Shown here: positions 27,911 to 35,615 of the stretch, piece by piece
Position numbering within the stretch: position 1 is the first letter of the stretch
Layout of the letters: each line of letters starts with the position of its first letter
NCBI RefSeq assembly: GCF_002101705.1
Contig: NZ_LQPC01000031.1
Coordinates: 62,001 to 126,000, forward strand
Length of the DNA stretch: 64,000 nt
Reading direction: 5' to 3'
From: Mycolicibacterium iranicum
Lineage (GTDB): Bacteria; Actinomycetota; Actinomycetes; Mycobacteriales; Mycobacteriaceae
The notes under the pieces: model-generated
Databases searched by the model: none
Told to the model about the DNA's origin: nothing
The model's input: only the letters and a program-made list of their open reading frames with translations
Position numbers and translations under genes: made by a program

Positions 27911-29122
27911 TCACTGAACGTCGTAGATCCAGATCAACGTCGTGGTCAGCTCGCCTTCCGGTGTCCACTGGTACTCGCGAGCCACACCCTGGCCCTTGTA
28001 GTTGCGGACGAAGTCGAGCAGGGCCGGGCGGGTGATGGCGCCGGAGTCGATGCCCTTGAGCAGGATGGTGCCCAGGTCATAGCCCTCGGCGCTGTACGTG
28101 CCGGCGTCCTGGCCGAACTTCTCCTTGTACTCCTCGGCGAACGTGCCGGTGGCGGGCCCGCAGGGGCAGGCCAGCACAGCGCCCTTGGAGGACTCGCCGG
28201 CCTGCTTGACGAACTCGGGGTCCTTGGTGCCGTCCGCACTTGCGAAGGTGCCTTCGTAGCCGCCGTCGCGCAGCTGCTGGACGAGCGGCGCGGCCTCGGC
28301 GTAGTAGCCGCCGAAGAACACCGAATCCGGTGCCGCTCCCTTGATCTGCGTCACCGCGGCGGAGAAGTCCTTGTCACCCTTCTTCACCGAGATGTTGCAG
28401 GCCGAGTCGGCGACGGGACCGAGGGTGTCGCGGACGGCTTGCGCCAGGCCCAGGCCGTAGTCGGTGCTGTCGTCCACGACGCAGACCTTCTTGTGCTGCA
28501 GCGTGTTCTTGAGGTAGTTCGCGACCGACGGGCCCTGGACGCCGTCGTTGGCGAGACCGCGGAAGAAGGTCTTCCAGCCGTTCTCCGACAGCGTGACGTT
28601 GGTGGCCGACGCGGTGGTCGACACGAGGCCGGCCTGGTCGAAGACGCCGCCGGTGGCCTTGGTCTCACCCGAGAATGCCGGGCCGACGAGACCGATCGTG
28701 TACTGGTCGTCGACGATCTGCGGAGCGATCGCGGTGGCCTTCTGCGGGTCGCCTTCGGTGTCGAACGGCTTGAGCTGCACCTGGCAGCCCGGGTTGTTGT
28801 CGTTGTGCTTGTCGATCGCCAGCTGCACGCCGTTCTTGATGTTGATGCCGAGCGCTGCGTCCGGTCCGTTGAGCGCGCCGGCCATGGCGATGGACACCGG
28901 CGGGCAGGTGGCCTTGCCGTCGCCGGCGGGGTCTGCGGGTGCTGCACCCGTGCTCGCGGCGACTTCGGCGCCGTTCTCGTCGATCTGTACTTTCTCGACG
29001 ATGCTGAGATTGCTCTGCGCTGCTTCCTCTTCGGGCGCGCCCTGATTGCAGCCGGCAACAGCCAGCGCAATCAGACCAGCACCACCGAGAGCAAATGCCT
29101 TGCGAGCCACACGACTGCGCAC
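27911..29122 (-). CDS. Branched-chain amino acid ABC transporter substrate-binding lipoprotein
   Basis: The 403-residue protein is a type I periplasmic-binding-fold lipoprotein. Its signal peptide RSRVARKAFALGGAGLIAL ends in lipobox LAVAGC, giving a lipidated Cys25. The binding fold follows (VSIAMAGALNGPDAALGINI, VGPAFSGETKATGGVFDQAG, VVDDSTDYGLGLAQAV). The GTG at 29122 was chosen because GGAGGTGGGAC precedes it directly and the signal peptide then starts normally; a TTG/ATG option at 29155 would add 11 residues. An unusual ACPCGP motif near residue 310 offers two cysteines. It delivers branched-chain amino acids or a related substrate to LivHMGF. Confidence 0.94.
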   Translation of the reverse strand: MRSRVARKAFALGGAGLIALAVAGCNQGAPEEEAAQSNLSIVEKVQIDENGAEVAASTGAAPADPAGDGKATCPPVSIAMAGALNGPDAALGINIKNGVQLAIDKHNDNNPGCQVQLKPFDTEGDPQKATAIAPQIVDDQYTIGLVGPAFSGETKATGGVFDQAGLVSTTASATNVTLSENGWKTFFRGLANDGVQGPSVANYLKNTLQHKKVCVVDDSTDYGLGLAQAVRDTLGPVADSACNISVKKGDKDFSAAVTQIKGAAPDSVFFGGYYAEAAPLVQQLRDGGYEGTFASADGTKDPEFVKQAGESSKGAVLACPCGPATGTFAEEYKEKFGQDAGTYSAEGYDLGTILLKGIDSGAITRPALLDFVRNYKGQGVAREYQWTPEGELTTTLIWIYDVQ

Positions 29123-29311
29123 GTCCCACCTCCGGTTCAGTGTTTTGCTCGGCATCGTCGGGTGTCCGTCCGGGGTCCGAGTGCGACCACATCGCCGATG
29201 CTTCGCCGACGACCATAGCCAACCCACAGGCTGATCGCGTGGTGTTGGAACACGCGTCGCGTGGTTGAGCGAGCTGAGCCGGTCAAAAGTCGGCTGCGGA
29301 AACGCAGACTT

Positions 29312-29337
29312 AACGGGCGGTGCCGCAAAGCGCCGTT
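29312..29337 (-). terminator. Weak hairpin at the pdtaR stop
   Basis: AACGG (29312-29316) pairs with CCGTT (29333-29337), extended by CG/CG with one bulged base. The stem overlaps the TAA stop codon of pdtaR, the right place for a terminator, but it is short. Confidence 0.35.
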
Positions 29338-30043
29338 ATTTCGGCGCGGCGTCGGGCGTGCCGGCCGGCGGGTCAAGGGTCTCGAGGACGACCTCGGCCA
29401 CCCGCTTCATCGTGGTGCGGCGGTCCATCGCGGCGCGCTGGATCCATTTGAACGCCTCGGGTTCTGACATGTTCTGCTTCGACTGCAGCAAACCCTTGGC
29501 GCGCTCGACGAGCTTGCGGGTCTCCAGGCGGTCGGACAGCGATGCGACCTCTCTCTCCAGCTCGGCGATCTCACTGAAGCGGCTGACGGCGACCTCGATC
29601 GCTGGAATGAGATCGGTGATGCTGAACGGTTTGACCAGGTAGGCCATCGCGCCGGCGTCGCGGGCTTTCTCCACCAGTTCGCGCTGACTGAACGCGGTGA
29701 GGATGACGATCGGCGCGATCCGCTTGCTCGCGATCTCCGAGGCGGCGTCGATGCCGTCGCGACGCGGCATCTTGACGTCCATGATCACCAGGTCGGGGCG
29801 CAGCGACTCGGCGAGGTCGACCGCCTCCTGGCCGTCCCCGGCCTCGCCGACGATCTCGTAGCCCTCCTCGCGCAGCATCTCGGCCAGATCGAGCCGGATG
29901 AGGGCCTCGTCCTCGGCGATGAGGACGCGATGCGGCGTGGCAGCGGCGTCGGACGGCGACGCGGGAGCAGAAGACCCGGAAGACGCGGAAGACATGGAAG
30001 ACATTGTGAAGGCAGCAGGCGATAGGGGCGAGCGCGGGGCCAT
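29336..30043 (-). CDS. pdtaR: ANTAR-domain response regulator PdtaR
   Basis: PdtaR is the RNA-binding antiterminator regulator phosphorylated by the kinase PdtaS. After a Ser/Ala-rich N-terminus the receiver domain begins at VLIAEDEALIRLDLAEMLRE, with phosphoacceptor DLVIMDVKMPRRDG, Thr in VILTAFSQ and Lys in YLVKPFSI. The C-terminal ANTAR domain contains RLETRKLVERAKGLLQSKQN and MSEPEAFKWIQRAAMDRRTT. The sequence is very close to M. tuberculosis Rv1626 as remembered, but 235 residues rather than 205. The extra length is N-terminal, so the real start may be the ATG 13 codons in (30004). It is an orphan here; the kinase is not in the window. Confidence 0.95.
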   Translation of the reverse strand: MAPRSPLSPAAFTMSSMSSASSGSSAPASPSDAAATPHRVLIAEDEALIRLDLAEMLREEGYEIVGEAGDGQEAVDLAESLRPDLVIMDVKMPRRDGIDAASEIASKRIAPIVILTAFSQRELVEKARDAGAMAYLVKPFSITDLIPAIEVAVSRFSEIAELEREVASLSDRLETRKLVERAKGLLQSKQNMSEPEAFKWIQRAAMDRRTTMKRVAEVVLETLDPPAGTPDAAPK

Positions 30044-30085
30044 CCTCTATGGTGATAGGCCGCGCCACCTAAGGTTGCCGCGAAC

Positions 30086-30162
30086 GCCCTCGTATCCCAA
30101 CTGGCAGAGGAAACGGATTCAAAACCCGTCCAGTGTGAGTTCGAATCTCACCGAGGGCACCA
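30086..30162 (+). tRNA. tRNA-Leu (anticodon CAA) with a short variable arm
   Basis: The acceptor GCCCTCG pairs fully with CGAGGGC, the discriminator is A and CCA is encoded (30160-30162). The T arm is GTGAG-TTCGAAT-CTCAC. The anticodon stem is ACGGA/CCCGT (one A-C mismatch) around loop TTCAAAA, giving anticodon CAA at 30120-30122. The variable region is only 5 bases, although bacterial tRNA-Leu is normally class II with a long variable arm. The leucine identity is therefore by anticodon only. Confidence 0.85.
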
Positions 30163-30255
30163 CATCTCATCGCTTTGACGCGCAACGCTCAGTTTCTCCT
30201 CAGCAATAGCATTCTCCCCGGAGCTACGGTCTCCACCAGGGAGGAGGGCGAGACG

Positions 30256-30465
30256 GTGACGTATCAGCTCAAGATGGCGATTTTCGCGATGGCACTCGTC
30301 GTCGTCGTTTCCGGCGCGATTCTGGGGTCCTGGCTCTACTTGGAATTTGAGCACTCGAATGACCGGCAGGAACTTGTCGACTGCATCCGCACGGAGACGG
30401 TGGCCGAGGCCCGGGAGCCTGCGATGCAGGTGATCGAAGCCAGCATTCTGGAGTGCCAACCCTGA
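30256..30465 (+). CDS. Small single-pass membrane protein of unknown function
   Basis: A 69-residue protein: a short hydrophilic start (TYQLK), one transmembrane helix (MAIFAMALVVVVSGAILGSW), then about 40 charged residues with two cysteines (LVDCIRTE and ILECQP). The GTG at 30256 follows GGAGGAGGGCGAGAC, a clear ribosome-binding site. The frame opens further up at 30175 but without one. It lies about 90 bases after tRNA-Leu and converges with the broken nitrilase gene. No family is recognised. Confidence 0.7.
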   Translation: MTYQLKMAIFAMALVVVVSGAILGSWLYLEFEHSNDRQELVDCIRTETVAEAREPAMQVIEASILECQP

Positions 30466-30474
30466 GCGCCCGAT

Positions 30475-31271
30475 CTAGTACAGGTCGAGCCTGCGGTCGG
30501 CCAGCAGATCGACGTGCTCGGTGAGCTTCTTGTCGCGACTGAGCGCGAGGTCGACATCGGCCACGGCCATCCCGACACCTGAACCCACGGACGCGACGAC
30601 CCACCCGTTCTGATCCACGATCGCCGTGCCGCCCGTCCATTCCTGCCCGCGCTCGACACCTGAGCGGTCACATGCCGCGATGGCCACCCGGTTCAATCGC
30701 GCCGTCGACATCGCGGTGATCACCTCGCCGGGCCGCTCGCCCTCCGGTCGCGGGAACAGCGGCCAGTTCACCGGCGCCACGATCAACTCGGCACCGCCTA
30801 CGGCGACCTGCCGGGTCAACTCGCCGAACTCGAGGTCGTAGCAGACCATCACGGCGATCACACCGTGACGTGTGTTCAGCACGGGCGGGCGCTGCGATCC
30901 CGGCGTGAAGATCAATCTCTCCCGATCCCACAGGTGTGTCTTGCGGTAGATCGCAATCGGTCCGCCGGAATCGATGACCGCCGCACTGTTGTACAGGTTT
31001 CCATCCTCACCCATTCGCTGAAGCCTAAGACGGCCAACGAATCACTCACCGCACCAGACCATTTCGCGAACCGCGGATCAGTCGCGGGCAAGGATGCCAC
31101 GCGGGCCTCGTCGCCGTCGGCGAACATGTAGCCCGACGTCGCCAGCTCCGGCAACACCACAATGTCGGCGCCTGCGCCCACCGCATCGGCAACAGCAGAC
31201 TCGATGAGCCCGCTGTTGGCATCGAGATCGCCCAGCACCGGATCGAGCTGGCAGCACGCGATACGTGTCAT
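30475..31271 (-). pseudogene. Carbon-nitrogen hydrolase (nitrilase family) broken by a frameshift
   Basis: Two overlapping frames together make one nitrilase-superfamily protein of about 265 residues. The first (from ATG 31271) reads TRIACCQLDPVLGDLDANSG, with the catalytic Glu in VVLPELATSGYMF, and ends coherently at VLGFSE. The second resumes at GEDGNLYNSAAVID, with the catalytic Lys in IYRKTHLWDRE and Cys in VMVCYDLEFGE. Only two bases lie between the GAA of FSE and the GGT of GEDG, so about one base is missing near 31013-31016. Either the gene is inactivated or the base call is wrong. An ATG at 31014 starts the second half but would lack the catalytic Glu. It converges with the 69-residue gene. 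Confidence 0.88.
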
Positions 31272-31277
31272 TCGACC

Positions 31278-31283
31278 AGGCTA
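31278..31283 (-). promoter_or_regulatory. -10 element of the nitrilase gene
   Basis: TAGCCT on the reverse strand, 6 bases before the ATG at 31271, the same leaderless spacing as polA. It lies only about 30 bp from the divergent adenylate cyclase start. Confidence 0.5.
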
Positions 31284-31310
31284 GTCGGGCCTTCGGCGAT
31301 AGGCTCGGGC

Positions 31311-32585
31311 GTGCTCAACGTTCGGCCCGCCTGCGTTCCCGAGGTGACCGCGGACGGTCAGACATGGTCACCAGACCGGCACCGCGACGACCGTGTCGGC
31401 CGTCGACTGCGCGTGCTGATGATCGCCAGCTGGATCGCGGCCGCCGTCTCCGCGGCGTTCGGCGCTTTTCAGCTGACACTCGGAGGCCAGTTGTGGTGGC
31501 TCGGCGCCGTCAACATCATGTGCGGCCTGGTGTTTCTATGGATCCCTCGGCTGTGCCCGCTGGGTGAACTCGTCGCTCCGCTGACCTTCGTGACGTTCGC
31601 CTATGTGTCGGTGACGTTCATCTGCTACACCATCGGCACCGGGTCCGGACTGCAGTTCTACTTCATCGTCGCGTCATCGCTCGCGGTCCTGGTGCTCGGT
31701 ATCGAGCGCATCGCCCTGGCCGCATCCATTGCAGCGATCGGTGTGGTGATCACCATCCTTCTCGAGGTGACCGTTCCCGAGGACCGAGGCCTCGGCCCGC
31801 CCTGGACGCTGACCGCAGGCTTCATCAGCGCCGTGGTCTCGTCGGCGACGATGCTGGTTCTGACGATCTGGTACACGCTTCGCGAGATCGACCGCGCCGA
31901 GGCGGCCATGGAGGCAGAGTACGAACGCTCAGAACGCCTGCTGGCCAACATCCTTCCGGCTACCATCGCCGACCGACTCAAGGAACCGACCCGCACCGTC
32001 ATCGCCGACAAGTACGAGGACGCGTCGATCCTGTTCGCCGACATCGCGGGCTACACCAAGCGTGCCAGCGATACCGCCCCCGCCGAACTGGTCCGGTTCC
32101 TGGATCGGCTCTACACCGACCTGGACGCGCTGGTGGACCGGCACGGGCTGGAAAAGGTGAAGACCAGCGGCGACTCGTACATGGTCGTCAGCGGTGTGCC
32201 GATCCCCCGCGCCGACCACATCGAGGCCCTCGCGCGGCTGGCTCTCGACATGGCCGAGGCGGTCGCAGGCCTGAAAGATCCTCAGGGGCGCGATGTTCCA
32301 CTGCGCATCGGCATGGCCACCGGCCCCGTCGTCGCCGGTGTCGTCGGCGCGAAGAAGTTCTTCTACGACGTCTGGGGTGACGCCGTCAACGTCGCGGCGA
32401 GGATGGAGACGACGGACGTCGAAGGCCGAATTCAGGTGCCGGACAACGTGTATGAACGTCTTCGCCATGCTTTCGAGTTCGAGGAGCGAGGCGTGGTCGA
32501 CGTCAAGGGCAAGGGCCCGATGCACACCTGGTACCTCGTGGGGCAACGGGCCGAGGCGATCACACCTTTCGGTTCTCCGACTTGA
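31311..32585 (+). CDS. cya: Membrane-bound class III adenylate cyclase (Rv1625c-like)
   Basis: The 424-residue enzyme makes cAMP. Six transmembrane helices occupy about residues 34-195 (VLMIASWIAAAVSAAFGAF to MLVLTIWYTLREI), followed by a coiled linker. The catalytic domain has metal Asp244 in LFADIAGYTK, the substrate Lys and second Asp in GLEKVKTSGDSYMVVSG, and the Asn/Arg pair in WGDAVNVAARME. All canonical residues are present, so it should be active as a homodimer. The order and layout match M. tuberculosis Rv1625c. The start is a GTG with TAGGCT 5 bases upstream. Its 3' end overlaps that of dps by 26 bases, tail to tail. Confidence 0.95.
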   Translation: MLNVRPACVPEVTADGQTWSPDRHRDDRVGRRLRVLMIASWIAAAVSAAFGAFQLTLGGQLWWLGAVNIMCGLVFLWIPRLCPLGELVAPLTFVTFAYVSVTFICYTIGTGSGLQFYFIVASSLAVLVLGIERIALAASIAAIGVVITILLEVTVPEDRGLGPPWTLTAGFISAVVSSATMLVLTIWYTLREIDRAEAAMEAEYERSERLLANILPATIADRLKEPTRTVIADKYEDASILFADIAGYTKRASDTAPAELVRFLDRLYTDLDALVDRHGLEKVKTSGDSYMVVSGVPIPRADHIEALARLALDMAEAVAGLKDPQGRDVPLRIGMATGPVVAGVVGAKKFFYDVWGDAVNVAARMETTDVEGRIQVPDNVYERLRHAFEFEERGVVDVKGKGPMHTWYLVGQRAEAITPFGSPT

Positions 32586-33063
32586 GGAGCCAGGCCAGCT
32601 TCTCCAGCCCGTCGATCAGCTGGTGCAAGATGTCCGCGGTGCTCGGATCCTCGGCGTCGACCGAGTCGTGGACGGTCCGCAAGGTGTCCACGGTGGCGTA
32701 GATGCGAACGGTGATCAGGTCGACGACGTCACTGGTGCTGTGCTCGTAGGCGGGGAACTGCGGCAGCGACGTGGTGGCGGCGACGGTGTCCGAGCGGCCA
32801 TCCGGGACAGCGTCGAGCGCCCGCATCCGTTCGGCGACGGTGTCACTGGCCTCTCGGGCGAAGTCCACGACCTCGTCGAGTTGCAGGTGCAGGTCCCGGA
32901 AGTTCGTTCCGACGACGTTCCAATGCGCCTGCTTGCCCTGGATGTGCAGTTCGATCAGATCGACCAGCACCCGCTGGAGTGCTCCGCTGAGTTCCGGTGA
33001 GGCCTGGAATCCTGCGACCTCTGCTTCTGCGCGTCGTGCATTCGTTGTGGTTGCCATGCTCAT
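32560..33063 (-). CDS. dps: Dps-family DNA-binding ferritin (Dps2-like)
   Basis: Dps oxidises and stores iron and protects DNA under peroxide or starvation stress. The 167-residue subunit contains the intersubunit ferroxidase residues: His in LIELHIQGKQAHWNVVG and Asp/Glu in LHLQLDEVVDFAREASD. The four-helix ferritin length is right. The short N-terminus (about 20 residues with TTTNARRAEAE) resembles M. smegmatis Dps2, which I recall lying near the same cyd/cyclase genes. The ATG at 33063 follows AGGAGG by 7 bases; a second ATG 2 codons on is possible. A FurA-like palindrome covers its transcription start. Confidence 0.93.
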   Translation of the reverse strand: MSMATTTNARRAEAEVAGFQASPELSGALQRVLVDLIELHIQGKQAHWNVVGTNFRDLHLQLDEVVDFAREASDTVAERMRALDAVPDGRSDTVAATTSLPQFPAYEHSTSDVVDLITVRIYATVDTLRTVHDSVDAEDPSTADILHQLIDGLEKLAWLLKSENRKV

Positions 33064-33075
33064 GTCAACGCCTCC

Positions 33076-33098
33076 TAATCTGGATTGAGTCCAGATTA
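33076..33098. promoter_or_regulatory. FurA-like palindromic operator of dps
   Basis: TAATCTGGA and TCCAGATTA are perfect 9-bp arms around TTGAG. Read on the dps strand the core TCTGGACTCAATCCAGA closely resembles the mycobacterial furA-katG operator core as I remember it (TCTTGACTAATTCCAGA). It starts 4 bases downstream of a TAGCCT -10 box (33103-33108), over the expected start site, which suggests repression. Confidence 0.65.
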
Positions 33099-33105
33099 CG
33101 CCAGG

Positions 33106-34917
33106 CTATTCCATGTGGCTAGTCACAGCCTGCTTGTCCTGCTTGTCCAGCAGTCGCGCATATCCGGCGCCCATGCCCAGCAGGATCAGTCCGACGACGA
33201 TGAACACCGCGACCCGGAAGATGCCGTCGAGGGTGCCGAGATCGAACAGGAACAGCTTGGCCATCGCCGCTGCCACCAGCCCCAGCCCACCACCGATCGG
33301 CACGGAGCGGTCGTCGCGTGGCCGTCGCGCGGCATAGACGAACAGCGCAGCCGCCATCGCAATCCAGATGATGGTCGCGGCCATGTGTCCGGCGTAGAAG
33401 CCGCCGTCCGAACCTCCAGATTCCGCGCTGATCAACATCCCGGCAGTAACCGTGAACGATGTCACGGCGTAGACGATCACCACGGCGGCTCCCACCCACA
33501 GCGCACTCTCGGTGCGGTCCCACGCCCACACGATGGCCACGGCCGCAGCGGCGAGCAGGACGCTCGACACCAGCGTCGAGATGCCGGCGGCAGTACCGGT
33601 GCGGGTGGCCTCGAGCAACGCCCCCGGCGGCGAGTAGGTCAGGTGCGCCGCGGCACCGACGAGTCCGAAGCCGATCGCAGCCCACCGCGCGACGACGTCG
33701 TGGCGGCCGGCCACCGCAACCACCACCGCCATGGCCAGCAACATCGGCCCTGCGATCCGGCCGTCGAACGCGGCTGTCACAGCGATCAGCGCCGCCACCG
33801 CCGATGTCGCCGCAAAGACGTGCCGCACCGCGCCGGGCACACCCGGCAGCCTGTCACCGACGAGCACGATCGCCAGCAGCGCTGCGGCCACCGTCGCGGC
33901 CATCAACGACGCGACGACACGGTCGACCGCCAGGTTCACCGACAGCACCGGCACCATGCCGAAGGCGGTCAGCAGCGCCATGGCAACGCGATTCTTGGTG
34001 CCCGGCAACAGGATCAACGCCGCAACAACAGCAATGACGGCCGCGATCGCGCAGGCTCCGGCCAGCAGCAGGTCGTCGCGGTTGTCGAAGTACCGAGCCG
34101 CCAGAGCCACCATCAGTGGCAGGACCGCTGCGCAGATGCGCGCGGCGTGCAGCCAGATCCAGTCCTTGCCGAGCTGTACGGGCATCGACACCGCCGCCAG
34201 CGCCAGCATGAAACCGATGAGCAGCAGCGTGATTCCGTCGGCGACAATGGGAGCCAAACCGATCAGCGGCACCAGCACCAACAGGCCGAGATGCTGGGAG
34301 TCCCAGCGGCGCGCCAATGTCAGGCCCGCACCGGCGATCACGGCGGCGACGATCAGGCCGACCGGTGCGGACACCCATTCGTAAATGGTGGTGACGGCGA
34401 TGACGTCCATATAGGCCGCGGCGATGCCTGTGGCGACCAGAGCGATAGCGCCGACCCGTCCGCCCGGACGACTGTTGAGCCACCATCCCGCGGCCACCAG
34501 CGCCCCGGCGAGCACTGCACCCGCGGCGACCCGGAACTCCGGCCGCAGGATTCCGGCCTGGGCGGCCAGCACCAGCAGCAGGACGACGCCGATGAGTGTG
34601 ACGGCCACACCGGCGACGGCCAGCAGCTTGCCGATCCAGCCCTCCGATCGCTCCTTGGGCGGCTTCGGCACGGGCGGCGTCGGGTAGGGCCGGAACGGTG
34701 CAGGTTGCGGTGCGTACTGCTGCGGCCAGTACGGCATGACGGGCGGGCGCACCGGTTGTGGCACCTGCACCGGCGGTGCCACAGGTGCGGCCGGGGGTCG
34801 GTCCGCGAGGATGCGGTCGAGCTCGACCAGATCCGCGGACACCCGTGCGAGCTGTTGCGAGATCGCGGCGAAGTCCGCGGAGAGCCGGGTGATGACGGCA
34901 GTGTGCGGTTCGGTCAT
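33106..34917 (-). CDS. DUF2339 polytopic membrane protein
   Basis: A 603-residue protein. It begins with a coiled-coil-like segment (TEPHTAVITRLSADFAAISQ, then VSADLVELDRIL), then a Pro-rich linker (PPVQVPQPVRPPVMPYWPQQ). More than fifteen hydrophobic helices follow to the end, opening with a conserved ERSEGWIGKLLAVAGVAVTL. This layout is that of DUF2339, predicted membrane proteins of unknown function. The ATG at 34917 was chosen over an in-frame codon at 34947. Its stop codon overlaps the dps -10 box. It lies downstream of the NarL-type regulator on the same strand, 44 bases on. Confidence 0.88.
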   Translation of the reverse strand: MTEPHTAVITRLSADFAAISQQLARVSADLVELDRILADRPPAAPVAPPVQVPQPVRPPVMPYWPQQYAPQPAPFRPYPTPPVPKPPKERSEGWIGKLLAVAGVAVTLIGVVLLLVLAAQAGILRPEFRVAAGAVLAGALVAAGWWLNSRPGGRVGAIALVATGIAAAYMDVIAVTTIYEWVSAPVGLIVAAVIAGAGLTLARRWDSQHLGLLVLVPLIGLAPIVADGITLLLIGFMLALAAVSMPVQLGKDWIWLHAARICAAVLPLMVALAARYFDNRDDLLLAGACAIAAVIAVVAALILLPGTKNRVAMALLTAFGMVPVLSVNLAVDRVVASLMAATVAAALLAIVLVGDRLPGVPGAVRHVFAATSAVAALIAVTAAFDGRIAGPMLLAMAVVVAVAGRHDVVARWAAIGFGLVGAAAHLTYSPPGALLEATRTGTAAGISTLVSSVLLAAAAVAIVWAWDRTESALWVGAAVVIVYAVTSFTVTAGMLISAESGGSDGGFYAGHMAATIIWIAMAAALFVYAARRPRDDRSVPIGGGLGLVAAAMAKLFLFDLGTLDGIFRVAVFIVVGLILLGMGAGYARLLDKQDKQAVTSHME

Positions 34918-34961
34918 ACCAGCATCGTCGCAGCAGATCTGCGGCAAACGGATGAGTACTA

Positions 34962-35615
34962 CTACTCGTCCAGTCCGTGTTCGATGGCGTAGCGGGCCAG
35001 CTCCACCCGATTGCCGATCTGCAGTTTGCGGAACGTGGCCTGTACATGGTTCTCGACGGTGCGATGGCTCAGCGACAGCCGCGACGCGATCTGCTTGGCT
35101 GTGAGGCCTTTCGCGACGTAGCGCAGGATCTCCGTCTCCCGCTCGGTCAGGGTCGGCCCCTCCGAACCGGCCGGAGCGTCGCGCTCGATGCGGCGGAACT
35201 CCCCCAGCACGAGCCCCGCCAGCCCCGGCGTGAACACGGCACGGCCCTGCGCGGTCGCCCGCACCGCGTCGCCGAGTTCTTGCTTCGACGCGCTCTTCAC
35301 CAGGTATCCGGTCGCGCCGGCTTTGACTGCTTCGAGGACGTCGTCGCGCTCGTCGGACGCCGACAGCACCAGGATGCGTGACGACGGGGACACCGCGAGC
35401 ACCTCGGTGGTCGCCTGCGCGCCGTCCCCGTCGCCCAACCGCATGTCCATCAGCACCACGTCGGGTTTGACCACCGCCGCCCGCCGTTTGGCCGAAGCGA
35501 CGCCGTCGGCGGTGGCGACCACATCGAACCCGTCGTCGGCGAGGTCGCGCGCCACCGCATCACGCCAGATCGGATGGTCGTCGACGACCATCACCGAGGT
35601 ACGGTCAGCTCCCAT
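34962..35615 (-). CDS. NarL/FixJ-family response regulator
   Basis: A 217-residue regulator. The receiver domain has [18 protein letters not shown], the phospho-Asp in DVVLMDMRLGDGDG, ILVLSASDERDD and Lys in GYLVKSASK. The C-terminal LuxR-type helix-turn-helix reads LTERETEILRYVAKGLTAKQ and IASRLSLSHRTVENHV. It overlaps the histidine-kinase gene by 25 bases, so they form a cognate pair. They lie at the end of the amino-acid ABC importer operon. Confidence 0.94.
   Translation of the reverse strand: MGADRTSVMVVDDHPIWRDAVARDLADDGFDVVATADGVASAKRRAAVVKPDVVLMDMRLGDGDGAQATTEVLAVSPSSRILVLSASDERDDVLEAVKAGATGYLVKSASKQELGDAVRATAQGRAVFTPGLAGLVLGEFRRIERDAPAGSEGPTLTERETEILRYVAKGLTAKQIASRLSLSHRTVENHVQATFRKLQIGNRVELARYAIEHGLDE

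Noticed and set aside
33085..34992. 635-codon plus-strand frame opposite the DUF2339 gene
   Set aside because: The translation is Arg/Gln/His-rich low-complexity sequence without motifs, while the minus strand gives a clear polytopic membrane protein.
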